Shown here: positions 6,938-14,542 of the stretch, one piece after another
How positions within the stretch are numbered: position 1 is the stretch's first letter
Layout: each line of letters starts with the position of its first letter
IMG/VR virus record: IMGVR_UViG_3300021365_002183
Coordinates: 1-22,587 of that record
Strand: one strand, 5' to 3'
From: a virus
DNA length: 22,587 nucleotides
Notes under the pieces: model-generated
The model's input: the letters and a program-made list of their open reading frames with translations, nothing else
The model's database searches: none
What the model was told of the DNA's origin: nothing
Made by a program: the position numbers and the translations under genes

Positions 6938-7361
6938 ATCTATCCAAACAATAGGTGTCGGTAGGTTACTACCTGGTATGATACTTACCTTTAATTATTC
7001 TGAACAAGGTGTTAAGGATCCTAGACCTATCTTACTTTATTTAAATACTAATAAAGAAACTAAAAATATAGAGGGGTTGAATATGAATTACCTCAATGCC
7101 ACTAAACTAAAAAAGTTATTTACTGTTGCTGATTTTAAGAAAACAGAATTAGATGAGGTAGAAAATTTAATTAGTTTAAAAGAAAATTACTTTAGATTAC
7201 AGATTGCTAATCCAAAGAAAAGAAGTGCTATGACACCTAAAAGATTTTATAGTGATGTAATATCAGCCGATAAATACTTTAAGCAATCATATAGGTCATA
7301 TAAACTTACTAAGTTGACTTCACTAAAGGTTACACAAATAAACATGGAGTTTATCAAGTGA
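6903..7361 (+). CDS. Conserved phage protein with TTG start, unknown function
   Basis: This 152-residue protein shows a pattern near the N-terminus, IGVGRLLPGMILTFNYS followed by DPRPILLYLN and EGLNMNYL. It recalls a family of myophage proteins with the layout G-x-hydrophobic-PG-x-hydrophobic-x-F-x-Y ... DxxPL ... GLNL-x-YL. That family is widespread in T4-like phages but has no function I can assign. The C-terminal half is basic (SAMTPKRFYSD, KQSYRSYKLTKLTS). The start is a TTG with a good GGAG site. It overlaps the upstream zinc-ribbon gene by 35 bases and the downstream GT2 gene by GTGA, so a phage core gene is embedded between glycosyltransferases. Confidence 0.65.
   Translation: MANRYNNKRIVKSIQTIGVGRLLPGMILTFNYSEQGVKDPRPILLYLNTNKETKNIEGLNMNYLNATKLKKLFTVADFKKTELDEVENLISLKENYFRLQIANPKKRSAMTPKRFYSDVISADKYFKQSYRSYKLTKLTSLKVTQINMEFIK
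7346..7360 (+). promoter_or_regulatory. Ribosome site supporting a GTG start
   Basis: GGAG at 7346-7349 lies 8 bases before GTG at 7358-7360. The GTG overlaps the upstream TGA as GTGA and gives the standard GT2 N-terminus. Confidence 0.65.
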
Positions 7362-7990
7362 AAATTAGTTATTCTATGTTGGTTCATAACGAAGATGAAA
7401 CTCTTGAAAAGTTACTACAAACTTTATTATCATATAAACAACCTCAAGATGAGATTGTGGTTCTTGATGACTATTCTGATAATGAAAAGACGAAAGCTAT
7501 ATTAGATTATTATTCATCTACTACAGATATAAAGTTAGACCAAAGAAATTTATTGAAAGATTTTGCTAGTCAAAAAAATTATCTTAAAGGTATGTGTTCT
7601 GGTGATTATAGTTTTAACTTAGATGCTGATGAAATGATATCTCATTGGTTCATGAAAGATATACACGATATACTTGAGGGTAATGAAGTTGATTTAATCT
7701 TTGTTCCAAGAATAAATACTGTAGAAGGTATAACGGAAGAACATTGTAGGATGTATGGGTATCAAATAAATGAAAAAGGATGGATAAACTATCCTGATTG
7801 GCAAGGTCGTATCTTTCGTAACCGACCAAACATTCGTTGGGAAAAACCTGTTCATGAACAACTAACGGGTTTTCAGACCTATGCTCATTTACCACAGGAA
7901 CAAAAGTATTCTATCACCCATCCTAAAACGATAGAAAGACAAGTAGAACAAAATAAATTTTACAATGAAGAAATAACTGCAAAACTTTAA
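7358..7990 (+). CDS. GT2-family glycosyltransferase (GT-A fold)
   Basis: This 210-residue protein starts MKISYSMLVHNEDETL, the classic GT2 first strand with a HNE acceptor/nucleotide loop. It has D37/D38 (VVLDDYSD) for the nucleotide and the metal-binding DAD at 89-91 (FNLDADEM). Segments RMYGYQINEKGW, WQGRIFRN and KPVHEQLTGF fit family members related to WaaE/KdtX-like beta-glycosyltransferases, which transfer glucose or similar hexoses onto LPS core; the precise sugar is unknown. There is no membrane anchor. The gene opens the unbroken glycan cassette and is translated from a GTG start. Confidence 0.82.
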   Translation: MKISYSMLVHNEDETLEKLLQTLLSYKQPQDEIVVLDDYSDNEKTKAILDYYSSTTDIKLDQRNLLKDFASQKNYLKGMCSGDYSFNLDADEMISHWFMKDIHDILEGNEVDLIFVPRINTVEGITEEHCRMYGYQINEKGWINYPDWQGRIFRNRPNIRWEKPVHEQLTGFQTYAHLPQEQKYSITHPKTIERQVEQNKFYNEEITAKL

Positions 7991-7999
7991 GGAATTTAA

Positions 8000-8899
8000 A
8001 TGAAGATATTAGTAGCAGGTGGTGCTGGATTTGTCGGTACTAACTTAATAAAAAGATTATTAAAAGACAAACATGAGGTTCATGCTGTAGATAACTACTC
8101 TACTGGTTTTAAATCCAATCATCAAGATGGTTGTACTTATCACGAGTATGATTTAGCAAGTGAGCATATGTTAGGTATTTATGTAGATCACAGTACATAT
8201 CCTTATTGGAGAGAATTTGAATTTGATTTGATAGTTAATGTAGCTGCTTTGGCTAGAATACAACCATCTTTAAAAAATCCATTAAAGACAATAAGAAATA
8301 ATTTCAATAGTGCTTTACATACATTAGAGTGGGCAAGAGATAATGAAACACCTGTAGTTTTTGCTGGTTCAAGTACACTTCATCACGGGTTATGGGGTAG
8401 TCCTTATGCTTGGTCAAAATATGGTGGAGAACAGCTTTGTGAATTATATAATAAAGTGTATAACTTACCAACTGCTATTTGTAGATTTTATAATGTTTAT
8501 GGCGAACATCAATTAGAAGATGGAGCGTATGCCACGGTTGTGGGTATTTTTGAAAAACAATATCGTGAAAACAAACCACTAACTGTTACCGGAGATGGGA
8601 AACAACGAAGAGATTTTACTCACATAGATGATATTGTGGATGGTATAGTTCGATGTGGTACTGGTTTGTTAGGAGATAATCCTATATCAAGTGGTCAAGC
8701 CTATGAATTAGGTAGAGGTACGAACTTTTCAATTAATGAGTTAGCAGATATGTTTGGTAAAGATTATCCTAAAGAATACATACCAGCAAGAAACGGTGAG
8801 TATCCATTCACTTTGGCTGATTATACAAAAGCAAATCAAGAACTTGGTTGGCATCCAACTAAAGATATTAAAAATTATATAAGTGGAGTTATAAGTTAA
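8000..8899 (+). CDS. NAD(P)-dependent sugar epimerase/dehydratase (extended SDR, GalE-like)
   Basis: This 299-residue extended short-chain dehydrogenase has the NAD-binding GGAGFVG at 7-13 and an acidic D31 after strand 2 (VDNYSTG), which favours NAD over NADP. GSS at the substrate serine is followed by Y136/K140 (YAWSK). CRFYNVYGEHQ and RRDFTHIDDIVDG are typical of UDP- or GDP-sugar 4-epimerases and related enzymes. Length is a little shorter than GalE (about 330-340). It would interconvert or dehydrate a nucleotide-sugar; the substrate cannot be read from sequence. The ATG follows a TAAGGAATTT ribosome site. The next gene begins at the base after its stop, suggesting it works with the ColD-like enzyme. 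Confidence 0.85.
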   Translation: MKILVAGGAGFVGTNLIKRLLKDKHEVHAVDNYSTGFKSNHQDGCTYHEYDLASEHMLGIYVDHSTYPYWREFEFDLIVNVAALARIQPSLKNPLKTIRNNFNSALHTLEWARDNETPVVFAGSSTLHHGLWGSPYAWSKYGGEQLCELYNKVYNLPTAICRFYNVYGEHQLEDGAYATVVGIFEKQYRENKPLTVTGDGKQRRDFTHIDDIVDGIVRCGTGLLGDNPISSGQAYELGRGTNFSINELADMFGKDYPKEYIPARNGEYPFTLADYTKANQELGWHPTKDIKNYISGVIS

Positions 8900-10060
8900 A
8901 TGGACAAAATTTATTTAGTAAAAGATACAATAGATAAGAATGATATAGATAAACTAATTGATTGGTTAAAAACATATCCAAGACTAACTAAAGGACCTGT
9001 AACATTAGAACTAGAAGAGAAATACTCTAATTGGTTAGGGAGAAAGTATTCTGTATATGTCAACTCAGGCTCTTCTGCTAATCTAATAATGTTATCAGCA
9101 TTACAGCAAGGTAAATATTTAAAGAACAATAAGGTGGTAGTACCATCTGTTGCTTGGGCTACTGATTTAGCACCAGTCATGCAGTTGGGATTAAAACCAA
9201 TTTTGTGTGACTCTAATAAGAGAGATTTGTCAGTTGATTTGGTACATTTAGAAAAGATATTTAAAGAGGAATCTCCATCAACTCTAATGTTTGTTTCAGT
9301 TTTAGGTTTAGTTCCTGAAATGGGTAAGGTTGTAGAATTATGTGAAAAGTATGATGTTATATTACTAGAGGATACTTGTGAATCAATGGGGTGTAAGTAC
9401 AAACAAGTTAAGTTAGGAACATTTGGTAAGATGTCAAGTTTTTCAACTTATTTTGGTCATCATATTTCTACAATTGAAGGTGGGTTTGTTTCAACTGATG
9501 ATAAAGATTTATATGATATATTAATATCAATAAGAGCTCATGGATGGGATAGGGATTTAGATACTGAAAAACAAATTGAGTTACAACGAGATTGGGATGT
9601 TTCTACTTTTAATGCACTCTATACTTTTTATTATCAAGGTTTTAATGTCAGAGCTACAGATTTACAGGCATACATAGGTTTAAGTCAAATCGATAAGCTT
9701 GATGGTTGGGGTTTGAAAAGAGAATATAATTATTTAACATATCAAAAATTAGTCAAAAATAATTATTGGAAACCAAGCACAGAACTAAGTGATTTTAATT
9801 CTAACTTTGCTTATCCTGTAATACATCCTAACAGAGACAAAATAGTCAAAGAGTTGGAAAAAAATGGTGTTGAGGTTAGACCTATGATATGTGGCTCAAT
9901 GGGAACTCAACCATTTTATGTAAAAGAATATGGTAAATTAGAGCTACCTAATGTTACAGAAATTGATAGGTATGGTTTTTATGTACCAAATAATCCACAT
10001 ATAACCGATGACGAAATAGTTTTTATTTCTAACATAATTAATGGTCAAATAAATGACTAA
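8900..10060 (+). CDS. ColD-like PLP-dependent nucleotide-sugar 3-dehydratase (DegT/AHBA fold, His for Lys)
   Basis: This 386-residue protein has the DegT/DnrJ/EryC1 fold: phosphate-binding NSGSSANL (55-62), the PLP-ring aspartate D158 in LEDTCESMG, and the EGG-x-V after the active site. At the place where sugar aminotransferases carry the Schiff-base lysine it reads YFGHHISTIEGG, with H187 at that position. His replacing Lys is the mark of ColD and RfbH-type 3-dehydratases, which use free PLP or PMP to remove the C3 hydroxyl. Length matches E. coli ColD (about 388), whose catalytic His is residue 188. It would make a 4-keto-3,6-dideoxy sugar from a 4-keto-6-deoxy sugar. The gmd gene in the same cassette could supply GDP-4-keto-6-deoxymannose, but a CDP or dTDP substrate is possible. 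Confidence 0.82.
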   Translation: MDKIYLVKDTIDKNDIDKLIDWLKTYPRLTKGPVTLELEEKYSNWLGRKYSVYVNSGSSANLIMLSALQQGKYLKNNKVVVPSVAWATDLAPVMQLGLKPILCDSNKRDLSVDLVHLEKIFKEESPSTLMFVSVLGLVPEMGKVVELCEKYDVILLEDTCESMGCKYKQVKLGTFGKMSSFSTYFGHHISTIEGGFVSTDDKDLYDILISIRAHGWDRDLDTEKQIELQRDWDVSTFNALYTFYYQGFNVRATDLQAYIGLSQIDKLDGWGLKREYNYLTYQKLVKNNYWKPSTELSDFNSNFAYPVIHPNRDKIVKELEKNGVEVRPMICGSMGTQPFYVKEYGKLELPNVTEIDRYGFYVPNNPHITDDEIVFISNIINGQIND

Positions 10061-10565
10061 AAAATTTACAGATAGGAAAATTATTAATGGTGTTTTTGAT
10101 GGAGTTAAATTAAATCAACCAAGTTCTTATCAAGATTATCGAGGATATTACTATACGATAAATGATACTGAAGATAACGATGTTGAGTATGTAAAAGATA
10201 AGTTAAGCACTTCATCAAAAAATGTCTTACGCGGAATACATGGTGATTACAAAAGCACAAAATTAGTAACTTGTGTTCATGGAGAGGTCTATTGTGTTAT
10301 TGTTGATAATAGAAAAAATTCTGATACTCATATGAAATGGGCTTGGGAAATACTTAGTGTACACAACAAAAATATTTTAGTATTACCACCTGGCGTAGGA
10401 TTAAGTTATCTTATAACTAGTGAAAGTGCTAATATCTTTTATAAATGGGCTTATCCAGGTGGCTATCCCGATGTGGATGATCAATTTACATTGAAATGGA
10501 ACGATAAAAGTCTAAAAATCTTTTGGCCTATCAAAGAGCCAATATTACAACCGAGAGATTTATGA
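10053..10565 (+). CDS. RmlC-like nucleotide-sugar 3,5-epimerase (cupin)
   Basis: This 170-residue protein follows the RmlC layout: DYRGYYY near residues 28-34 (matching D-x-RG-x-F), VLRGIHGD with the catalytic-base candidate H63, and KLVTCVHGEVYCVIVDNR (70-87) forming the cupin strands. LPPGVGLSYL is followed by a Tyr candidate at Y130 or Y134 and the end DQFTLKWNDKSLKIFWP. RmlC proteins epimerise C3 and/or C5 of 4-keto-6-deoxy sugars. RGIHG in place of RGLHYQ suggests a divergent, possibly single-carbon epimerase. It overlaps the ColD-like gene by 8 bases and its stop forms ATGA with the transketolase gene, so the enzymes are probably made together. Confidence 0.82.
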   Translation: MTKKFTDRKIINGVFDGVKLNQPSSYQDYRGYYYTINDTEDNDVEYVKDKLSTSSKNVLRGIHGDYKSTKLVTCVHGEVYCVIVDNRKNSDTHMKWAWEILSVHNKNILVLPPGVGLSYLITSESANIFYKWAYPGGYPDVDDQFTLKWNDKSLKIFWPIKEPILQPRDL

Positions 10566-11314
10566 TTAAAATATCTAAAGAAATGAGAAGACTCATAGTA
10601 AGTGCAGCATATCATGCTAATCATGGACATATACCAAGTGCTTTATCCATAGTTGAAATTATGAAAAGTTTTAATCAAGTTGAAACTGAAGATGATGTTA
10701 TGATTTTAAGTAAAGGGCATGGATGCCTAGCTTTATATTCTTTATTAGTTATCCAAGGTCATATTAATGAAAAAGAATTATTGACTTTTGGTAAAAAAGG
10801 TAGTAGATTAGGTGGTCATCCAGATAGAAATAAAGTTGATAAAATTTATGCTTCAACTGGTTCACTTGGTCATGGACTTCCAATTGCTATTGGAACTGCA
10901 ATTGCAAAAAAAATAATGAAAAAAAACGGAAAGGTATTTTGTGTTATTGGGGATGGTGAAATAAACGAGGGTTCAATATGGGAATCTATTTTGATAGCTG
11001 TTGATAATAAATTAGATAATTTAATTTGTGTAGTAGACTATAATAAATCACAAATAAGGTCTTTAGAACCAAAACTAAATATTCAAATGTTTGAGTCATT
11101 TGGATGTGATGTAATTGAAATTGATGGGCACGATGTAGACTCTTTAGTACAGGCTATGAAATTAAGTAGTGTAAAAAAACCAAAAGTTATTTTAGCCAAT
11201 ACTGTTAAGGGGAAGGGTATAAAAGAAATAGAAGATAATATGTTTGCTTGGCACCACCGAGCACCAACTGAAGAAGAATATAAAAAATTCTGTGAGGAAA
11301 TTTATGAGAGCTGA
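10562..11314 (+). CDS. Transketolase, N-terminal (TPP-binding) half
   Basis: The start is set at ATG 10562 (ATGA overlap), giving 250 residues; the frame is open upstream but that only shadows the epimerase gene. The protein has the TPP pyrophosphate-binding domain: SKGHGCLALY (50-59), GGHPDR (84-89), TGSLGHGLPIAIG (99-111), and the GDG...N thiamin motif at G130-D131-G132 and N161. The end HHRAPTEEEY is typical of the N half. Transketolases move two-carbon ketol units between sugar phosphates; here the enzyme is split into two subunits, as in many bacteria and archaea. Its place between a sugar epimerase and an SDR suggests nucleotide-sugar tailoring rather than the pentose phosphate pathway; that is inference. 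Confidence 0.88.
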   Translation: MIKISKEMRRLIVSAAYHANHGHIPSALSIVEIMKSFNQVETEDDVMILSKGHGCLALYSLLVIQGHINEKELLTFGKKGSRLGGHPDRNKVDKIYASTGSLGHGLPIAIGTAIAKKIMKKNGKVFCVIGDGEINEGSIWESILIAVDNKLDNLICVVDYNKSQIRSLEPKLNIQMFESFGCDVIEIDGHDVDSLVQAMKLSSVKKPKVILANTVKGKGIKEIEDNMFAWHHRAPTEEEYKKFCEEIYES

Positions 11315-12176
11315 GTTTGCTAAATTATGTCATGAAGTAGTTCAATCTGATTTAAAATCAGTAGTAATGATAGGTGATATAAGTCATTTTCTTTTAAGAG
11401 AAACAGAACAAATTGCACCTGACAGATTTTATAATATAGGTATATGTGAGCAATCAATGGTTGGGATGGCTAGTGGTATGGCTATTGAGGGTATGCGACC
11501 TATTATTCATACTATTTCTCCCTTTCTTGTGGAAAGAGCATTTGAACAGATAAAAAATGACATAGGGTATCAGAATACAGAGGTGACAATAGTGACGGTT
11601 GGTGGGACTTATGACTACGCTGATTTGGGTTGTACACATCATTGTTATGGTGATATTGCTATGATGAGATTAATTCCAAATATGCAAGTGTTTGAACCAT
11701 CTAGTCCAGTTGAATTTAGAAATTTATTTAAAGATACTTGGGGAAATGGCCATCCAAAATATTTTAGATTGACAAAAGAACAACATTCACAGCAGATAGA
11801 TGTTACGCCTGGAGATTTAGAGGTAGTTAGAGAATCTAAAGATGGTAGATATGCTTTTGTCACAGGACATATTTTAGATGATGTATTAGAGTCACCGAAC
11901 ATTGGAGTGATTTATGTTCATACTTTATCACATATCAATTCGGAATCTAAAAAGTATGTAGGTAAATTGTTAAGAGAATCTAAAAAAGTATATTCTGTTG
12001 AAAATCATTTTAAAGTAGGTGGTTTGGGTGATTTTATAAGTGATACATTTAATGTTAATGTACATCGAATTGGTATGGAAAGAAAATTTCTTACGAGTTA
12101 TGGTTCTTATGATGATCTTAGAAGAGAAAGCGCTATGGATAAAAATTCTATATTAGAACAATTGAGGTGGATATAA
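11304..12176 (+). CDS. Transketolase, C-terminal (pyrimidine-binding) half
   Basis: The start at ATG 11304 has GAGGAA at 11294-11299 as ribosome site and overlaps the N-half gene by 11 bases; the product is 290 residues. It holds the pyrimidine-binding domain with the catalytic glutamate E49 in NIGICEQSMVGMASG, and HTISPFLVERAFEQIKND and GDIAMMRLIPNMQVFEPSS. The C-terminal domain includes VYSVENHFKVGGLG. Together with the preceding gene it forms an alpha2beta2-type split transketolase with active sites at the subunit interface. Combined length, about 540 residues, is shorter than single-chain transketolases (about 660) and equals the usual split form. No frameshift is needed to explain the two frames. 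Confidence 0.88.
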   Translation: MRAEFAKLCHEVVQSDLKSVVMIGDISHFLLRETEQIAPDRFYNIGICEQSMVGMASGMAIEGMRPIIHTISPFLVERAFEQIKNDIGYQNTEVTIVTVGGTYDYADLGCTHHCYGDIAMMRLIPNMQVFEPSSPVEFRNLFKDTWGNGHPKYFRLTKEQHSQQIDVTPGDLEVVRESKDGRYAFVTGHILDDVLESPNIGVIYVHTLSHINSESKKYVGKLLRESKKVYSVENHFKVGGLGDFISDTFNVNVHRIGMERKFLTSYGSYDDLRRESAMDKNSILEQLRWI

Positions 12177-13210
12177 TGAACAAATATTTAAAAGAATCAA
12201 TGGATAAAATAAGTAAAGTTATTGGAGCGCCACTTGATGAGTTTAAAGGAAAGACAATTTTAATTACCGGAGCCAATGGTCTGATAGGTGGTTTCTTAAC
12301 AGATTTTTTTGTTTATTTAAATGAAGAATTAAACTTTAATTGTAAGTTGGTTTTAACCAGTCTGAGCTCAGATCCAAAAAGATTAGAAGATGTGATTCAT
12401 AAAAAATATATTACTTACTATTCTAGAGATTTAACCAGTGATGCTTGGTTTTTTGATAAAGTAGATTTTTGTTTTTATTGCGCTGGATATGCTCAACCAG
12501 GTAAATTTTTAGCTGATGCTGATAAAACGTATTCTTTAAATGTTGATGCTATGAGAAGAGTATTTGACTCAGTTTTATCTAATAATCCAACGGCTAAAGG
12601 ATTATTCATAAGTAGTTCTGAGGTTTATGCTTTAAACAAAACTGATAAGTCACATCATGAATCGGATGATTTGAGTGTTTACTTATGGCATAAAAGGGTA
12701 ACATATATTCTTGGTAAAATAGCTGGAGAATACAATATTCAATTATTAAGTGACAAAGGATACAATGCTAGGTCTGCGAGAGTTTCTCTATGTTATGGAC
12801 CAGGACATCTTATGAGTGATTCTCGTGTTATGAGTGAGTTAACTCAAAAAGGAATTGAACAAGAAACTATAAATTTATTTGATGATGGATCTTCATATAG
12901 AAAATATCAACACATTTCAGATTGTTGTATAATGTTGATAAATATTATTTTAAGAGGTAAATGGCCGGTTTATAATGTGGGTGGTAAGGAAGAAATAACT
13001 ATATATGATATGGCAAAAATAATTGGTGATAAATTTAAAAAACGAGTTGTGAGGGGTAAGGTTAATAATGATGTAGCCGACTCAGCTCCTAAAAAAGTTT
13101 CTATATCATTAGATAGATACGAAGAAGAATTTGGTAATTTTGATTTTACATCATTTGAAGATGGTATGGAAAATTACCTAAATTGGTTTTCAGAAGAACA
13201 TAAAAAATAG
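12176..13210 (+). CDS. NAD(P)-dependent sugar epimerase/dehydratase (extended SDR), second copy type
   Basis: ATG 12176 is preferred over an in-frame GTG at 12167, because it makes a TAATG junction and GAGG at 12164-12167 is well spaced; the product is 344 residues. It has the NAD-binding GANGLIG at 32-38, CAGYAQPGKF in the substrate region, SSSEVYA, and the catalytic pair Y177/K181 (YILGK), followed by SARVSLCYGPG and YQHISDCC. It differs clearly from the SDR at 8000-8899, so it is not a recent duplicate. CYGPG and the HISD segment are typical of UDP-glucuronate decarboxylase/dTDP-glucose dehydratase relatives. Coupled to the split transketolase, it probably acts on the same sugar. Confidence 0.83.
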   Translation: MNKYLKESMDKISKVIGAPLDEFKGKTILITGANGLIGGFLTDFFVYLNEELNFNCKLVLTSLSSDPKRLEDVIHKKYITYYSRDLTSDAWFFDKVDFCFYCAGYAQPGKFLADADKTYSLNVDAMRRVFDSVLSNNPTAKGLFISSSEVYALNKTDKSHHESDDLSVYLWHKRVTYILGKIAGEYNIQLLSDKGYNARSARVSLCYGPGHLMSDSRVMSELTQKGIEQETINLFDDGSSYRKYQHISDCCIMLINIILRGKWPVYNVGGKEEITIYDMAKIIGDKFKKRVVRGKVNNDVADSAPKKVSISLDRYEEEFGNFDFTSFEDGMENYLNWFSEEHKK

Positions 13211-13217
13211 GACAAGT

Positions 13218-13526
13218 ATGAGATATTGTTTTGATATAGATGGTACGATATGTTCCACTAATTGTGAGTATAAAGATTCTGTTCCATATCAAGAGGTTAT
13301 AGATTGGATAAATAAAAAATATGATGAAGGTCATAGTATTACTCTCTTCACATCTAGAGGAACATCATCTGGTGTGGATTGGTTTGAGTTTACTGAAAAA
13401 CAAGTAAACGATTGGGGTGTTAAATATCATGAATTAAAATTAGGTAAACCAGCTTATGATTTATTCATAGACGATAGAGCTATCAATAATGAAAAGTGGT
13501 ACAATCAAGAGGGTATAAGTATATGA
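13218..13526 (+). CDS. Small HAD-like phosphatase
   Basis: This 102-residue minimal HAD protein has the nucleophile motif FDIDGT (D6 and D8), motif II Thr/Ser in LFTSRG (43-48), the lysine of motif III in GKPAYD (K77) and the acidic motif IV pair D85/D86 in FIDDRA. No cap domain is present. Such proteins occur in capsule and LPS clusters, where they are thought to remove a phosphate from sugar phosphates or act on a biosynthetic intermediate. AGGA at 13209-13212 is its ribosome site. Its stop forms ATGA with the ATP-grasp gene, hinting at a shared step. Confidence 0.8.
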   Translation: MRYCFDIDGTICSTNCEYKDSVPYQEVIDWINKKYDEGHSITLFTSRGTSSGVDWFEFTEKQVNDWGVKYHELKLGKPAYDLFIDDRAINNEKWYNQEGISI

Positions 13527-14542
13527 ACATACTTTTAGCAGTTTGTGGTAGTATGGCTATTGGACCTAATTTGATATCCATGTTAAGGGATATAGATTAT
13601 GTTAATAAAATAGTAGGAATAGATATAGATTTGGAAAATCCAGGTAGGTTTTTAGTTGATACTTTTCATCAAGCACCTAAAACAAATAACAAAAGTTATA
13701 TTAATTTTGTCAAAAATATATGTAAAATAGAAGAGGTTGATGTTATATTATGTACTTCAACACAAAATAGTCTTATACCATTAAAAAAACATGAGAAAGA
13801 ATTTAATGACTTGGGAGTGTTAATACCAGGAACTAATTTAGATGACTTACTAATAGCTAATGATAAGGGCTCAATGTTAAAAAAATTGTCATCATTGAAA
13901 ATAAAATGTCCTGATTATTGTATTCCTAAAACGAAAAGGGATTTTGATTATTTTATAGATAAACATAATGAAGTTGTAGTCAAGCCAAGAATATCATCTG
14001 GCAGTAGAGGATTTAAAATATTAGAAAAAAAATATGTAAATGATAATCAAAATATATTTGATAAATTAAATAATTCGCCTAAAATGAATTCAGACGAATA
14101 CAAAAAAATTATCGTTAAAAATAATAACTTATCTGATATTGTTATGATGAAAAGGTTATATGGTCAAGATTATTCTATATATTCATTAGCTGATAAAGGA
14201 AATCCATTAGTTACCATACCTTTTAAAAGATTAAACTCTAAAGAAGGTATATCACTTAAAAGTGAAGTTGATATGAACATCAATGTAATCGATTATGTAA
14301 ATAAAATAATTAAATCAATGAATTTGGATTGGATAGTAAACTTACAGTTATTTTTAACTGATGATGGAATACCATATATTTATGAAATCAATCCTAGAGT
14401 AGCAGGATCTATAATATTAACAAAAGGTGCTAATTGTAATATATTAAAATATGGATTAGATTTAATTTCTAATAAAAAATTAAATATAAATAAACCATTA
14501 TATTCTAAGATGATAAGATATTATACAGAGGTTTTGGTATGA
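13523..14542 (+). CDS. ATP-grasp ligase (CarB/PylC-like)
   Basis: The start at ATG 13523 (ATGA overlap) gives 339 residues. The N-terminal preATP-grasp Rossmann-like domain starts MNILLAVCGSMAIGPNL with an acidic residue in GIDID. The ATP-binding part has DKGSM near 114-118, K154 in VVVKP, the glycine-rich SSGSRGF loop (158-164), and the metal ligands E288 and N290 in YEINPR. ATP-grasp enzymes join a carboxylate, activated as acyl phosphate, to an amine or thiol. In surface-glycan clusters such genes may attach an amino acid or other acid to a sugar; the substrates here are unknown. The following NodB-like gene could expose a free amine on an amino sugar. The region is noticeably more AT-rich than the left end. 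Confidence 0.83.
   Translation: MNILLAVCGSMAIGPNLISMLRDIDYVNKIVGIDIDLENPGRFLVDTFHQAPKTNNKSYINFVKNICKIEEVDVILCTSTQNSLIPLKKHEKEFNDLGVLIPGTNLDDLLIANDKGSMLKKLSSLKIKCPDYCIPKTKRDFDYFIDKHNEVVVKPRISSGSRGFKILEKKYVNDNQNIFDKLNNSPKMNSDEYKKIIVKNNNLSDIVMMKRLYGQDYSIYSLADKGNPLVTIPFKRLNSKEGISLKSEVDMNINVIDYVNKIIKSMNLDWIVNLQLFLTDDGIPYIYEINPRVAGSIILTKGANCNILKYGLDLISNKKLNINKPLYSKMIRYYTEVLV

Noticed and set aside
8911-9402. 163-codon reverse-strand open frame
   Set aside because: It lies wholly inside the well-supported ColD-like gene, has no recognisable protein features, and would be the only minus-strand gene; AT-rich coding DNA gives such shadows.
10562-12176. Transketolase broken by a frameshift into two frames
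   Set aside because: Each half has its own start, ribosome site and complete domain, and two-gene transketolases are a standard form; the 11-base overlap is like other junctions here.
14485-14492. TATAAATA, matching the T4 late promoter core, upstream of the NodB-like gene
   Set aside because: It is inside the conserved end of the ATP-grasp gene in the most AT-rich part of the window, where chance matches are expected; no spacer or second element supports it.
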